64,000 nt of DNA from Streptomyces cellulosae (GCA_014655195.1 BNBH01000004.1:124001-188000); one strand, 5' to 3'; counted from the first letter of the stretch, positions 44,453 through 54,559 are shown. Numbers and translations: made by a program. The notes: generated by a model not told the origin, from the sequence alone.

Positions 44453-46300
44453 TCACTTCGGCAGGTGCCGCTCCGCGAAGTCCAGCTCCAGGCGGATCTG
44501 CTTGATCCGTTCGTCCACCACCAGCGAGCCGTGGCCCGCGTCGTAGCGGTAGACCTCATGGACCGCGTTGCGCGACTCCAGCCGCTTCACGTAGTTCTCG
44601 ATCTGCTGGATCGGGCAGCGCGGGTCGTTCACGCCCGCCGAGATGTAGACCGGGGCCTTCACCTGGTCGACGTAGGTGATCGGGGACGACGCCTCGAAGC
44701 GCTCCGGGACCTCCTCGGGCGTGCCGCCCAGCAGGGTGCGGTCCATGGCCTTCAGCGCCTCCATCTCGTCGTGGTACGCCGTGACGTAGTCCGCGACCGG
44801 GACCGCCGCGATGCCCAGCGCCCAGTGGTCCGGCTGCGTGCCGAGGCCCAGCAGGGTCAGGTAGCCGCCCCAGGAGCCGCCGGTGAGGATCAGCCGGCCC
44901 GGGTCGGCCAGGCCGGAGGAGATGGCCCACTCGCGGACCGCCGCGATGTCCTCCAGCTCGATCAGGCCCACCCGGTGCTTCAGGGCGTCCGTCCAGGCCC
45001 GGCCGTACCCGGTGGAGCCGCGGTAGTTGACGCGGACCACCGCGTAGCCGTGGTCGACCCAGGCGGCCGGGCCCGCCGCGAAGGAGTCGCTGTCGTGCCA
45101 GGTCGGGCCGCCGTGGATGTCGAAGACGGTGGGCAGCGGGCCGGTCGCGCCGGCCGGCTTCTGCACGAGCGCGTGGATGCGGCCGCCCGGGCCCTCCACC
45201 CACACGTCCTCCACCGGCACCGAGCCGGGCGACTTCATGCCGGGCGGGTCCAGGACCACGCCGCCGGACGTGGAGCGCACCGCCGGCGGCTGCGCGGCCG
45301 ACGACCACAGGTACTCGACGGTGCCGTCGGGCCGGGCCGTCGCACCGGAGACCGCGCCGCGCGGCGTGGGGATCTTCTCCAGCCGGCGTCCGGCGAGGTC
45401 GTAGCGGAAGAGCTCGCCGCGGGCCTCGAAGCCGTGCGCGACGAGGAGGGCGCTGCCGTCCGGGTACCACTCGGCGCTGACGTCGCCGGGCAGGTCCAGC
45501 TCCAGGTCGGTCTCCTCGCCCGTCGCCACGTCCCACACCATCGGCTCCCAGCGTCCGCGCCGCTGGTGGCCGATGAGCAGCCGGGTGTCGCCCGCCACGG
45601 GCGCGAAGCCCAGCACCTCCAGGCCGAGCTCCTCGGTGCCGCCGCGGGTGTCGTCCAGCTCGGCGACCGTCGTGCCGTCGGGGCGCATCACGCGCAGCGC
45701 GGAGTGCATCGCGTCCCCGTGCTCCGTGTGCTCCACGGCGATCAGCGAGCCGTCGTGGGAGAGGTCGCCGACGCCCGCCGACTCGCGGTGCCGGTACAGC
45801 TCCACCGGCGCCTCGCCCGTACGCACCAGGTGGATCGTCGTGCCGTCCTCGTCCGTGGAGCGGCCGACGACCGCCGTGCGGCCGTCGCGGCCGAGCGCGA
45901 GGCCCGCCGGGTACGAGGGGTCCAGGCCCGGGGCGGCCAGCTCGTCCTCGCCGCCGGAGAACCGCTGCCGGCGCCAGACGCCGAACTCGTCGCCGTCCTT
46001 GTCGTCGAACCACCAGATCCACTCGCCGTCCGGGGAGAGCACCCCGTCCGTCGTGCCGTTCGGCCGGTCCGTCACCTGGCGCTGCTCACCGGTCGCCCGG
46101 TCCCAGGCGTACAGCTCGTACGTCCCCGTCGCGTTCGACACGAACAGGGAACGGTCGGGGGCGTCCTCCGCCCAGTCGGGGAGGGACACCCGGGGTGCGC
46201 GGAAGCGCTTCTCCCAGTCCGGCATCTCCCCGGTCTGCTGCGCTCGCTCGGTCTGGTGGTCCGCCCGGTCCGGCGCGTCGGACCCGTTGCTCTCAGTCAT
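44453..46300 (-). CDS. S9 prolyl-oligopeptidase-family peptidase
   Basis: The 615-residue protein has an N-terminal beta-propeller-like part with repeated blade motifs (LSPDGEWIWWF, LSHDGSLIAVE) and a C-terminal alpha/beta-hydrolase domain. The nucleophile Ser476 lies in GGSWGGY, with the acid in VNDPRCP and His in GHGSLVVDE. It is an acylaminoacyl-peptidase-like enzyme, probably cytosolic since no signal peptide is seen. The ATG at 46300 (MTESNGSDAP) is chosen because GGGG precedes it and a longer start lacks support. Confidence 0.9.
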   Translation of the reverse strand: MTESNGSDAPDRADHQTERAQQTGEMPDWEKRFRAPRVSLPDWAEDAPDRSLFVSNATGTYELYAWDRATGEQRQVTDRPNGTTDGVLSPDGEWIWWFDDKDGDEFGVWRRQRFSGGEDELAAPGLDPSYPAGLALGRDGRTAVVGRSTDEDGTTIHLVRTGEAPVELYRHRESAGVGDLSHDGSLIAVEHTEHGDAMHSALRVMRPDGTTVAELDDTRGGTEELGLEVLGFAPVAGDTRLLIGHQRRGRWEPMVWDVATGEETDLELDLPGDVSAEWYPDGSALLVAHGFEARGELFRYDLAGRRLEKIPTPRGAVSGATARPDGTVEYLWSSAAQPPAVRSTSGGVVLDPPGMKSPGSVPVEDVWVEGPGGRIHALVQKPAGATGPLPTVFDIHGGPTWHDSDSFAAGPAAWVDHGYAVVRVNYRGSTGYGRAWTDALKHRVGLIELEDIAAVREWAISSGLADPGRLILTGGSWGGYLTLLGLGTQPDHWALGIAAVPVADYVTAYHDEMEALKAMDRTLLGGTPEEVPERFEASSPITYVDQVKAPVYISAGVNDPRCPIQQIENYVKRLESRNAVHEVYRYDAGHGSLVVDERIKQIRLELDFAERHLPK

Positions 46301-46512
46301 GACCCCATACTGCCCGTCCGAGCCGTCATCGCGCGTCCTCGGTCCCCAGCCTGTGGACAACTTCCTCCGGAACTTCCACCGGACCCTTCACACGATGTGA
46401 CGACCGGACCGCGCACGGCCCGTCACCGGACGCCCGCCCGGGCCCTCCGAGGGCCGTCCCGGAGGCCACCCCGCGGGACGGGAACCGTCCGCGGGCCCGT
46501 ACCGTTGAGGGC

Positions 46513-47370
46513 GTGTACCGGTTTCTGCTGACTCCGCGCTGGTGGGCGATCAACGTCTTCCTGCTGCTCTCGATCCCCTTCTGCGTGTTCATGGGGTCAT
46601 GGCAGCTGGGCCGGTTCGAGGACCGGGTGGACAACCACCGTGAGGCGGAGGCGCAGGTCGCCGACGCCAAGAAGGACGCGCCGCGGCCGCTGGACGAGCT
46701 GCTGCCCGTGACCAAGGCCACCTCCGGCAAGCAGGCCACCGCGACCGGCCGGTACGACACACAGCTCCTGGTCCCCGGCCGCACGCTGGACGACAAGGAC
46801 GGCTACTACGTCCTGACCCTGCTGCGCACCGACACCGGCCGCGCCCTGCCCGTCGTACGCGGCTGGGTGCCCGGCGAGCCCGACCCGGCGAAGGCGCCCG
46901 CGCCGCCCGTCGGCGAGGTCACCGTCACCGGAGCGCTCCAGGCCTCCGAGACGCCCGGCAGCAACGGCGTCACCGCCCGCACCGGCCTCCCGCAGGGCCA
47001 GACCGCCGCGATCAGCGCGGCCTCCCTGATCAACCTGGTCCCGTACGACGTCTACGACGCCTGGGTCACGCTGAACGACGGCGACTCGGGCATGCGCGCG
47101 GTCCCCGCGACCGCCCCCGGCGGCACCGGCCTCGACCTGAAGGCGTTCCAGAACCTCGGCTACACCGCCGAGTGGTTCGCCTTCGTCGGCTTCGCGCTCT
47201 TCATGTGGTTCCGCCTGTTCCGCCGCGAGGTGGAACTCGCGCGCGACGCGGAGCTGGGGATCCTGCCGGAGGACGCGGAGCCGGACGCGAAGGCCGGGAC
47301 GGCGGAGGACGCCGCGGACTCCGCGGGTCCGGTGGCGGAGCGGGAGCCGTCCAGCACGTCCGGGGTGTGA
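46513..47370 (+). CDS. SURF1-family cytochrome oxidase biogenesis protein
   Basis: The 285-residue protein has the family's two membrane helices, at about residues 8-27 (WWAINVFLLLSIPFCVFMG) and 218-237 (EWFAFVGFALFMWFRLF). An extracytoplasmic domain lies between them with RTDTGRALPVVRGWVPGE. SURF1 proteins help haem a3 insertion into cytochrome c oxidase. A charged C-terminal tail of about 40 residues is extra. The GTG at 46513 follows a GAGGGC element. The convergent neighbour ends 11 bp on. Confidence 0.92.
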   Translation: MYRFLLTPRWWAINVFLLLSIPFCVFMGSWQLGRFEDRVDNHREAEAQVADAKKDAPRPLDELLPVTKATSGKQATATGRYDTQLLVPGRTLDDKDGYYVLTLLRTDTGRALPVVRGWVPGEPDPAKAPAPPVGEVTVTGALQASETPGSNGVTARTGLPQGQTAAISAASLINLVPYDVYDAWVTLNDGDSGMRAVPATAPGGTGLDLKAFQNLGYTAEWFAFVGFALFMWFRLFRREVELARDAELGILPEDAEPDAKAGTAEDAADSAGPVAEREPSSTSGV

Positions 47371-47381
47371 CCCCTGAGCCC

Positions 47382-47708
47382 TCAGGCTCCCGGTGGATCG
47401 GCGTGTTCCAAGGTGCGGCGGGGTGGCAGCAGGTGGCTGAGGGCGATGAGGAGGAGGCCGGTGAACAGGCAGCCGATTTCGCCCAGGACGCGTGCCTCCC
47501 ACGAGACGGCCGCCAGGATGCCGAGGTGGACGAGGCCCTGCAGAAGGATGGACGTGCCCATGAACAGGGCGCCGAGGCCGTGCAGCCCGGGCCTGGTGAC
47601 GTGTCGGCGCGCCGTGGGCAGGACCCATCCCGTCCGGAGCGTCACGGTGCCCAGCACGACGGCCAGCAGCCCCACGAACGCGCACGTTCCTCCCACTGCC
47701 CATGCCAT
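47382..47708 (-). CDS. three-helix membrane protein of unknown function
   Basis: The 108-residue product has three hydrophobic segments: residues 4-24, about 42-65 (LHGLGALFMGTSILLQGLVH) and about 76-93 (LGEIGCLFTGLLLIALSHLL). Its C-terminus is short and charged. No motif identifies a function. The ATG at 47708 (MAWAVGG) is followed directly by the first helix. Confidence 0.7.
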   Translation of the reverse strand: MAWAVGGTCAFVGLLAVVLGTVTLRTGWVLPTARRHVTRPGLHGLGALFMGTSILLQGLVHLGILAAVSWEARVLGEIGCLFTGLLLIALSHLLPPRRTLEHADPPGA

Positions 47709-47814
47709 GCTGCCGCTCCGCTCCGATGGGGGGTTCGAGGCCCTGACCGTGCCGACCGGTGCCGGGCAGTCTCCGCGCCGCGTCACCGCCGTCCGCGAGC
47801 CTTGAGCGGCGGCC

Positions 47815-49347
47815 TCAGGCCTGTGCCAGCAGCCCCGTCCAGTAGACCGTTCCCGCGCAGGCGTTGGTGACCGTCGTGGTGGCCGAGCCCGCGCCTGTGG
47901 GGGTCGTGTAGGTCACCTCCACGCTGCCCTCGGTGCCGCCGTCCTCGCGGACCAGCTGGGTCGTCGTGCCGGGGGCGGCGCCCGGGCCCGTGGACGCGCC
48001 GGTCGTGTTCGTCGGCTCCTCCGTCGGGGTCGGGTCCGCCGAGGGTCCGCCCGTGCCGCCGCCCGCGGTGTCGCCGGGGACCGGGCAGGTCTCCGAGGGC
48101 ACCCACGCGAACCGCACCTCGTACGCCTCGCCCGGCTCCAGGACCACCGTCGCCGACTCCAGCGACGGGTCCGGCAGGGCGGCCGCCGCGTCGCCCGCGA
48201 CATGCCGGGCCGTGCCGATCTTCGCCGCGTCCGCCGCGCCCTGCGGGGCCGCGCTCACGCTGCCCGCGCCCTCGACGACGCAGGCCGTGCCCGAGACGTT
48301 GGTGACCCGGAAGGAGCCGTAGACCGCGCCCGCCGTGTCGGGGGCCGCGCTGGTCGCGGCGGCCGGGCCGAGCTGGCCGGCGGTGCAGGCGGGGGCGTCC
48401 GCCTCGGTGCCGGCGGAGGGGTCGCCGCCCTCGGACGCGCCCGTGCTCGTACCGGTGCTCGCGCCGGCCTTGTCCCCCTCCTTCGTGGGGTCCTTCTTGT
48501 CGCCGCCGACCTCGTCGGAGGCGCCGCCCGCGGTGGTCTCGCCGCTGCCGGGGTCCTTGCCCTGGCCGGTGCCGCCCTGTGCCTGCGAGGCGTGGCCGAC
48601 GGCCGACGGGTTGGCGTCCGAGCCGGAGGTGCTGGAGACGTGGACCAGCGCGGGGACGGCCGTGCCGAGGAAGAGCGCGGCCGCCGCCGCGCCGACGAGT
48701 GCCTGGCGTTTGCGCGCACGGCGGGCGGGGACCGCCCGGCGCAGGTAGTCCAGGGTGCCGTCGCTCGGCTCCACGTCCTGGACGGCGTGGTGCAGCAGGG
48801 TGCGCAGATGCAGTTCGTCCGAGTCGAGCCCCTCGGGGCTCTGTTCGTCCCGGCCGTCGTTCACAGTTCCGTTCCCAGCGTGCGTGTGTGTCGGGTTCTG
48901 CCCGTGCGGTGTCACGAGCGCGCGCAGCCGCGCGAGCCCGTCCCCCTCGGGCATGCCCCCGTGGTCCGGATCCGGGGCCGGTTTCCTCTTCGATTCCGGG
49001 TCCCGTTCGGCCTCCGGCTCCGAGTCCGAATCCGGCTCCGGGTCCCGTTCGGCCTCCGGCTCCGAGTCCGAATCCGGCTCCGGGTCCGGTTCCGGGTCCC
49101 GTTCGGCCTCCGGCTGCGGTGCGGAGTCATCCTCCCCCACCGTGTCGGCGGTGCGTCCGGATCCGGCCGTACGGCTGTCCGGGCTGTCCGAGCCGTCAGG
49201 GCTGTCCGAGCCGTCAGGGCCGTCAGGGCCGTCCGCGGGCTCCTGGCCGCCCGTCGCGGTGTCCTCCGTACCGCCGGAGGAATCCCGCGAGCCTTCCGGC
49301 TCGCGTTCCTCGGGGCGCGGGTCCCGCGCGTCCTGGCCGTCGCTCAT
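47815..49347 (-). CDS. membrane-anchored protein coupled to the sigma factor
   Basis: The 510-residue product has a cytoplasmic half of about 220 residues that is extremely acidic and repetitive (SEPEAERDPEPDSD-type repeats). A short helical part (LRTLLHHAVQDVEPSDGTLD) precedes one membrane helix near residue 225-245 (ALVGAAAAALFLGTAVPALV). The extracytoplasmic half is Ser/Thr/Gly-rich with paired cysteines. The ATG overlaps the sigma-factor stop as ATGA. By position it could be an anti-sigma factor or membrane sensor, but no ZAS motif is seen. Confidence 0.75.
   Translation of the reverse strand: MSDGQDARDPRPEEREPEGSRDSSGGTEDTATGGQEPADGPDGPDGSDSPDGSDSPDSRTAGSGRTADTVGEDDSAPQPEAERDPEPDPEPDSDSEPEAERDPEPDSDSEPEAERDPESKRKPAPDPDHGGMPEGDGLARLRALVTPHGQNPTHTHAGNGTVNDGRDEQSPEGLDSDELHLRTLLHHAVQDVEPSDGTLDYLRRAVPARRARKRQALVGAAAAALFLGTAVPALVHVSSTSGSDANPSAVGHASQAQGGTGQGKDPGSGETTAGGASDEVGGDKKDPTKEGDKAGASTGTSTGASEGGDPSAGTEADAPACTAGQLGPAAATSAAPDTAGAVYGSFRVTNVSGTACVVEGAGSVSAAPQGAADAAKIGTARHVAGDAAAALPDPSLESATVVLEPGEAYEVRFAWVPSETCPVPGDTAGGGTGGPSADPTPTEEPTNTTGASTGPGAAPGTTTQLVREDGGTEGSVEVTYTTPTGAGSATTTVTNACAGTVYWTGLLAQA
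49004..49115 (-). repeat. 42-bp coding tandem repeat
   Basis: A 42-bp unit encoding an acidic Ser-Glu-Pro-Asp block occurs twice in tandem from 49004, with a partial third copy from 49100. A second run of 15-bp copies (GDSPDGS-type peptide) lies at 49180-49235. Confidence 0.75.
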
Positions 49348-50015
49348 GCCGACGCCTCCATGGACACCCGCAGCGCGGCGATGCCGCGTGAGCCGTACGC
49401 CTTGACCGAGCCGAGCGAGATGCCGAGCGTCTCGGCGACCTGGGCCTCCGTCATGTCCGCGAAGTAGCGCAGCACCAGCACCTCGCGCTGGCGGCGCTGA
49501 AGCCCTTTCATCGCCTTGATGAGGGAGTCGCGTTCGAGCTGGTCGTACGCCCCCTCCTCCGCGCTCGCCATGTCGGGCATGGGCTTGGACAGCAGCTTCA
49601 GGCCGAGGATGCGGCGGCGCAGCGCGCTGCGGGAGAGGTTGACGACCGTCTGGCGCAGGTAGGCCAGGGTCTTCTCCGGGTCGCGGACGCGTTTGCGGGC
49701 GGAGTGGACGCGGATGAACGCCTCCTGGACGACGTCCTCGCAGGAGGCCGTGTCGTCGAGGAGCAGCGCGGCGAGGCCCAGCAGCGAGCGGTAGTGCGCG
49801 CGGTAGGTCTCGGTGAGGTGGTCGACCGTGGTGCCGGCCGCCACCGTCTCGTCGGCGCCGTCACGCTGACCGGGGATGCGGGCGGGGCGCGCTGCGGGCA
49901 TGGGCGCGATCACCGGCATGCCGCCGGCCGCGCCGGCCACGCGGGGCCGGAGCGTGCCGCGAGGCGGCCGGAACGCCGTGCCACGGGGCGCTGTGAAGTC
50001 GAGTACCTCTGCCAC
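49344..50015 (-). CDS. SigE-family RNA polymerase sigma factor
   Basis: The 223-residue sigma-70-family protein has region 2 as YRAHYRSLLGLAALLLDDTA then CEDVVQEAFIRVHSARKRVR. Region 4 is GLQRRQREVLVLRYFADMTE then AQVAETLGISLGSVKAYGSR. The N-terminal 70 residues before region 2 are Pro/Ala/Arg-rich. The GTG at 50015 is tentative; ATG codons at 49919 or so would remove this extension. It is coupled to the membrane protein downstream, as is usual for ECF-like sigma factors and their regulators. Confidence 0.85.
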   Translation of the reverse strand: MAEVLDFTAPRGTAFRPPRGTLRPRVAGAAGGMPVIAPMPAARPARIPGQRDGADETVAAGTTVDHLTETYRAHYRSLLGLAALLLDDTASCEDVVQEAFIRVHSARKRVRDPEKTLAYLRQTVVNLSRSALRRRILGLKLLSKPMPDMASAEEGAYDQLERDSLIKAMKGLQRRQREVLVLRYFADMTEAQVAETLGISLGSVKAYGSRGIAALRVSMEASA

Positions 50016-50454
50016 GCCAGTTGGACACGCTTCCCCCCGTAAGGGTTGTACGTGCCGGGCGTCACGTCTGCGCCGACCCGTGCCGTCCACCGCCCACCCG
50101 CGTCAGGCAGCACCACCGACAGCACATCGAATGCCCTCATGCGTCCCGCTCTTCCCCTGTGTTTCATATGAACGGACGTCCCCACGCCCGGCTCCAGACG
50201 TCCCCACGTCTGGGAAGCAGCGTCCCCACGTCCCGGACAAGGGTGACCGCAAAGACGCTCCCCGCCCTCCGCTCGGTTGCGGCTGGCGGGGAGGTGAATC
50301 CCGTCTGCAATCCTCGGCCCAGGAAGTTGCATGTTCAAGTGGCTTGGACCGACCGGTCCGGCTCACAAGCTCCGCACAGATCCTACAAATGAATCCTCTG
50401 TGATCCAGAACTTTTTCCGCCCGGCCGCCGGCGGCACGGGGCCGCCCTCCCGTG
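50016..50454. other. 439-bp control region upstream of the sigma gene
   Basis: No gene is supported. The most striking content is three phased CGTCCCCACG boxes at 50177-50230. The 3' flank of asd occupies the far end. Sequence between 50120 and 50170 and around 50330-50400 is less GC-rich than average and could hold promoters. Confidence 0.5.
50177..50230. promoter_or_regulatory. three CGTCCCCACG boxes with exact 22-bp period
   Basis: CGTCCCCACG begins at 50177, 50199 and 50221. The 22-bp spacing places all three on one face of the helix. They lie 160-215 bp before the sigma-factor start. Confidence 0.65.
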
Positions 50455-51537
50455 TCAGGCGCCCTTGCGCTCCGCCGCGACCAGTTCGGCGATCTGCGCG
50501 GTGTTGAGCGCGGCCCCCTTGCGCAGGTTGTCCCCGCACACGAAGAGCTCCAGCGCCGTGGGGTCGTCCAGGGCCCGGCGCACCCGGCCGACCCAGGTGG
50601 GATCGGTGCCGACGACGTCGGCGGGCGTCGGGAACTCCCCGGCGGCCGGGTTGTCGAAGAGGACGACGCCGGGGGCGGTCGCGAGGATCTCGCGCGCCTT
50701 GTCGACGGTGACCTCGCCCTCGAAGCGGGCGTGCACGGTGAGGGAGTGCACGGTGACCACGGGGACGCGGACGCAGGTGACGGCGACCGGGAGGGCGGGC
50801 AGGCCGAGGATCTTGCGGGACTCGTCCCGCACCTTCATCTCCTCGGACGACCAGCCGTCCTCGCGCAGCGACCCGGCCCACGGCACGACGTTCAGCGCGA
50901 CCGGCTCCGGGAAAGGACCGGTGTTGTCGCCCACGGCCCGCCGTACGTCGCCGGGGTTGGTGCCCAGTTCCGTGCCGGCGACCAGGGAGAGCTGCTCGCG
51001 CAGGGTCCGCACGCCGGCCTGCCCGGCGCCGCTGACCGCCTGGTACGACGAGACGACCAGCTCGCGCAGGCCGAACTCGGCGTGCAGCGCGCCGAGCGCG
51101 ACGATCATCGACAGGGTGGTGCAGTTGGGGTTGGCGACGATGCCGCGGGGACGGCTGCGTACCGCGTGCGGGTTGACCTCGGGGACGACCAGCGGCACGT
51201 CCGGGTCCATGCGGAAGGCGCCGGAGTTGTCGACGACGACCGCGCCGCGCGCGGCGGCGACGGGCGCCCACTCGGCGGAGACCTCGTCGGGCACGTCGAA
51301 CATGGCGACGTCGACCCCGTCGAAGGCGTCCTCGGTGAGCGCCACGACCTCGACCTCCTCACCGCGCACGGCCAGCTTGCGGCCGGCCGAGCGCGGGGAG
51401 GCGACGAGCCTGATCTCGCCCCAGACGTCCGCGCGCTGGGACAGGATCTGGAGCATGACCGTGCCGACGGCCCCGGTCGCTCCCACGACCGCGAGCGTCG
51501 GCCGCCCGGAACGCCCGGGTCCTGCGGTCCCGGTCAT
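50455..51537 (-). CDS. asd: aspartate-semialdehyde dehydrogenase
   Basis: The 360-residue enzyme of the aspartate pathway (lysine, threonine, methionine, diaminopimelate) has the N-terminal NADP motif [16 protein letters not shown], the catalytic cysteine in [14 protein letters not shown] and the active-site region [12 protein letters not shown] at 51537 shares a base with the ask stop in TGATG, so the two are co-translated. The frame is open far into ask, but homology begins here. Confidence 0.96.
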   Translation of the reverse strand: MTGTAGPGRSGRPTLAVVGATGAVGTVMLQILSQRADVWGEIRLVASPRSAGRKLAVRGEEVEVVALTEDAFDGVDVAMFDVPDEVSAEWAPVAAARGAVVVDNSGAFRMDPDVPLVVPEVNPHAVRSRPRGIVANPNCTTLSMIVALGALHAEFGLRELVVSSYQAVSGAGQAGVRTLREQLSLVAGTELGTNPGDVRRAVGDNTGPFPEPVALNVVPWAGSLREDGWSSEEMKVRDESRKILGLPALPVAVTCVRVPVVTVHSLTVHARFEGEVTVDKAREILATAPGVVLFDNPAAGEFPTPADVVGTDPTWVGRVRRALDDPTALELFVCGDNLRKGAALNTAQIAELVAAERKGA

Positions 51538-52814
51538 CAGCGGCCGGTGCCTCCGTAGACCACGGCCTCGTCGCTGTCGGAGTCCAGTCCGAAGGCGGTG
51601 TGCACGGCGCGCACGGCCTCGGGCACGTCGTCCTTGCGGGTGACGACCGAGATGCGGATCTCGGAGGTCGAGATCAGCTCGATGTTCACACCGGCGTCGC
51701 TGAGCGCGGTGAAGAAGTCGGCGGTGACCCCGGGGTTGGTCTTCATCCCCGCGCCGACCAGGGAGATCTTGCCGATCTGGTCGTCGTAGCGCAGGGAGTC
51801 GAAGCCGATGGCGCCCTTGTTCTTCTCCAGGGCGTCGATGGCCTTGCGGCCCTCGGACTTCGGCAGGGTGAAGGAGATGTCCGTCAGGCCGGTGGAGGCT
51901 GCGGACACGTTCTGCACGACCATGTCGATGTTGATCTCGGCGTCCGCGATGGTGCGGAAGATCGACGCGGCCTCGCCGGGCTTGTCGGGCACGCCGACGA
52001 CCGTGACCTTGGCCTCGGAGGTGTCGTGTGCGACACCGGAGATGAGAGCCTGCTCCACCTGCTTGTCCCCTTGCTCGATCGGCTCGCTGCTGACCCACGT
52101 GCCCTTGAGTCCGCTGAAGGACGAGCGGACGTGGATCGGGATGTTGTACCGGCGGGCGTACTCCACACAACGGTGGAGCAGCACCTTGGAACCGGAGGCG
52201 GCCAGTTCGAGCATGTCCTCGAACGAGATCCAGTCGATCTTCTTGGCCTTCTTCACCACGCGGGGGTCGGCGGTGAACACACCGTCGACGTCCGTGTAGA
52301 TCTCGCACACCTCGGCGTCGAGCGCCGCGGCGAGGGCGACGGCGGTGGTGTCGGAGCCGCCGCGGCCCAGCGTGGTGATGTCCTTGGTGTCCTGGCTGAC
52401 GCCCTGGAACCCGGCGACGATGGCGATGTTGCCCTCGTCCACGGAGGCCTTGATGCGGCCCGGCGTGACATCGATGATGCGGGCTTTGTTGTGGACCGAG
52501 TCGGTGATGACACCTGCCTGGCTGCCGGTGAAGCTCTGGGCGTTGTGGCCCAGGTTTTTGATCGCCATGGCCAGCAGGGCCATGGAGATCCGCTCTCCGG
52601 CGGTCAGCAGCATGTCGAGCTCGCGGCCGGCAGGGATCGGGGAAACCTGCTCGGCGAGATCGATCAGCTCGTCCGTCGTGTCGCCCATCGCGGAAACCAC
52701 GGCGACCACCTGGTGGCCGTTCTTCTTGGCTTCCACGATCCTCTTGGCGACGCGCTTGATGCCTTCGGCATCGGCTACGGAGGAGCCTCCGTACTTCTGC
52801 ACGACAAGGCCCAC
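51537..52814 (-). CDS. ask: aspartate kinase
   Basis: The 425-residue aspartokinase has the kinase signature [15 protein letters not shown] at the N-terminus, the [16 protein letters not shown] segment near residue 150 and tandem ACT domains in the last 160 residues ([20 protein letters not shown]). Actinobacterial ask genes often also make a beta subunit from an internal start before the ACT domains. The GTG at 52814 has GAGGAG six bases upstream. It forms an operon with asd. Feedback control by lysine and threonine is expected from the family. Confidence 0.96.
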   Translation of the reverse strand: MGLVVQKYGGSSVADAEGIKRVAKRIVEAKKNGHQVVAVVSAMGDTTDELIDLAEQVSPIPAGRELDMLLTAGERISMALLAMAIKNLGHNAQSFTGSQAGVITDSVHNKARIIDVTPGRIKASVDEGNIAIVAGFQGVSQDTKDITTLGRGGSDTTAVALAAALDAEVCEIYTDVDGVFTADPRVVKKAKKIDWISFEDMLELAASGSKVLLHRCVEYARRYNIPIHVRSSFSGLKGTWVSSEPIEQGDKQVEQALISGVAHDTSEAKVTVVGVPDKPGEAASIFRTIADAEINIDMVVQNVSAASTGLTDISFTLPKSEGRKAIDALEKNKGAIGFDSLRYDDQIGKISLVGAGMKTNPGVTADFFTALSDAGVNIELISTSEIRISVVTRKDDVPEAVRAVHTAFGLDSDSDEAVVYGGTGR

Positions 52815-53079
52815 GTGCGCTCCTCGCTCAGTCCGTCGTTGTCCACAGTCCGCCCACATATGTGTGCGCTGCGGTCCGCTCAGTCTATCGACGTCCGAAA
52901 ATCCACCCTTCGCGATATCGCATGGTGAGACATCGGCCGTCCGCGAGGGGCTCCTGCCCAGCCCCACGCCCACCACTCGGAAAAGTGCCCCGCGTCACAC
53001 CGCACCCGGCCCTTTTCGGTCGGTACCACCCCCTGCGGCGCGGCGGCACGGAGGGACTCGTTTCACGGGGGACACATCC

Positions 53080-53205
53080 ATGACCGGCCGATCCATGGCG
53101 CTCGGGTGGCAGACGGGGCGGCGGGAGTGGCCGGAGGCGGCGTTCGTCGTCGTGCCGCCGGGGCTGCCGGCGGTGACGACCGTGCTGTTCGCGCTGACCG
53201 GCTGA
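53080..53205 (+). CDS. possible 41-residue protein
   Basis: The frame MTGRSMALGWQTGRREWPEA ends with a hydrophobic stretch (VTTVLFALTG). The ATG is preceded by GGGGGACACATCC, a reasonable ribosome site. It lies in the gap between ask and the DUF5063-type gene, pointing towards the latter's stop 13 bp away. Function is unknown and expression uncertain. Confidence 0.45.
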   Translation: MTGRSMALGWQTGRREWPEAAFVVVPPGLPAVTTVLFALTG

Positions 53206-53217
53206 GGCGGTGGCCCG

Positions 53218-53877
53218 TTACTGGACCGGGCGCATGCGCAACGGGGTGCCGATTTCCTCGGCCATGACCCTGCCGGCCTCCGCCTCCAGGGCCTCGTCGC
53301 CCAGGCCCTGGTCCGTGTCCAGGCCGTCGAGTTCCGCGAGGGGCTGGTTCAGGCGGACGTGGGCGACGACCGACTGGAGGGCGCGGAGGGTCGCCGACGC
53401 GGTGGAGCCCCAGTTGGAGAAGTAGGAGAACTGCCACCACCACAGCGCCTCCGACGTGCGGCCCGCCTTGTAGTGGGCCATGCCGTGGCGCAGGTCGGTG
53501 ATGACGTCCGTGAGGTCGTCGGAGATGCGGGCCGGGACCGGGGCCTTGCGCGGCTCGTACGGGTCGAAGACCTCGGAGTAGACGTCGATCGGGTCCAGCA
53601 GCCGCGCCAGGTTCTCGCGCAGCTCGTCCACGTCCGGCTCGGGGCCCATGTCCGGCTCGTAGCGCTCGTCGGGGACGATGTCCTCGTGGGCGCCGAGACG
53701 GCCGCCGGCCAGGAGCAGCTGGGAGACCTCCAGCAGGAGGAAGGGCACCGCCGAGTCCGGCTCGTCGCCCTTCGCGACCTCCGTGACGGCCACCAGGAAG
53801 CTCTCGATCTGATCGGCGATCTGGACCGCGAAGTCGTCCGGGTTCTGCTCGGTCGCGTGCAGCGTGGCGTCAGACAT
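53218..53877 (-). CDS. DUF5063-like protein
   Basis: The 219-residue helical, acidic protein carries [20 protein letters not shown] near the start and [20 protein letters not shown] then QFSYFSNWG in the middle, the pattern I recall for DUF5063. Function is unknown; it is regularly the gene after recR in Streptomyces. The ATG at 53877 lies eight bases inside recR, so translation is coupled. Confidence 0.82.
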   Translation of the reverse strand: MSDATLHATEQNPDDFAVQIADQIESFLVAVTEVAKGDEPDSAVPFLLLEVSQLLLAGGRLGAHEDIVPDERYEPDMGPEPDVDELRENLARLLDPIDVYSEVFDPYEPRKAPVPARISDDLTDVITDLRHGMAHYKAGRTSEALWWWQFSYFSNWGSTASATLRALQSVVAHVRLNQPLAELDGLDTDQGLGDEALEAEAGRVMAEEIGTPLRMRPVQ

Positions 53878-54469
53878 CTAGGAGTCGTCTCCCCTCGAAG
53901 GCGCGGCCGAGCGTGACCTCGTCCGCGTATTCCAGGTCGCCGCCCACCGGGAGGCCGCTGGCCAGGCGGGTGACCTTCAGGCCCATGGGCTTGATCATGC
54001 GGGCGAGGTACGTGGCCGTGGCCTCGCCTTCGAGATTGGGGTCCGTGGCGAGGATCAGCTCGGTGACCGTGCCGTCCGCCAGCCGGGCCAGCAGCTCCCT
54101 TATCCGCAGGTCGTCGGGGCCCACCCCGTCGATCGGGCTGATCGCCCCGCCCAGCACGTGGTAGCGGCCGCGGAACTCACGCGTGCGCTCGATCGCGACG
54201 ACGTCCTTCGGCTCCTCCACGACACAGATGACCGCGGGGTCGCGCCGGGTGTCGCGGCAGATGTTGCAGTGCTCCTCCTGCGCGACGTTTCCGCACACCG
54301 CGCAGAAGCGGACCTTCGCCTTGACCTCCATCAGCGCCTGCGCCAGACGCCGTACGTCCGTCGGCTCCGCCTGCAGGATGTGGAAGGCGATCCGCTGCGC
54401 GCTCTTGGGACCGACGCCGGGAAGCCGCCCCAGCTCGTCGATGAGGTCCTGGACCACGCCTTCGTACAA
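53870..54469 (-). CDS. recR: recombination mediator RecR
   Basis: The 199-residue protein has an N-terminal helix-hairpin-helix ([20 protein letters not shown]), a zinc finger ([16 protein letters not shown]), a Toprim domain with [14 protein letters not shown] and a C-terminal [19 protein letters not shown]. RecR works with RecF/RecO to load RecA at single-stranded gaps. It starts at ATG 54469 and is 90 bp downstream of ybaB, the usual arrangement. Confidence 0.96.
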   Translation of the reverse strand: MYEGVVQDLIDELGRLPGVGPKSAQRIAFHILQAEPTDVRRLAQALMEVKAKVRFCAVCGNVAQEEHCNICRDTRRDPAVICVVEEPKDVVAIERTREFRGRYHVLGGAISPIDGVGPDDLRIRELLARLADGTVTELILATDPNLEGEATATYLARMIKPMGLKVTRLASGLPVGGDLEYADEVTLGRAFEGRRLLDV

Positions 54470-54559
54470 CGGACTGCCGTCCTTCCTGATGTTCCTTCAC
54501 TACGTACGGTAGAGGGCCGCGGCCCCGCGCAGAAGCCCCCGCAGGCCGGGAAGCCCCGG

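Noticed and set aside
48202..49467. Long rightward frame of 421 codons opposite the sigma-linked membrane protein
   Set aside because: It is a repetitive Arg/Val/Gly-rich mirror of an acidic repeat gene. The opposite strand has domain structure and a coupled start.
51600..52928. 442-codon frame opposite ask
   Set aside because: Shadow of the aspartokinase gene. ask has complete motifs and a good start.
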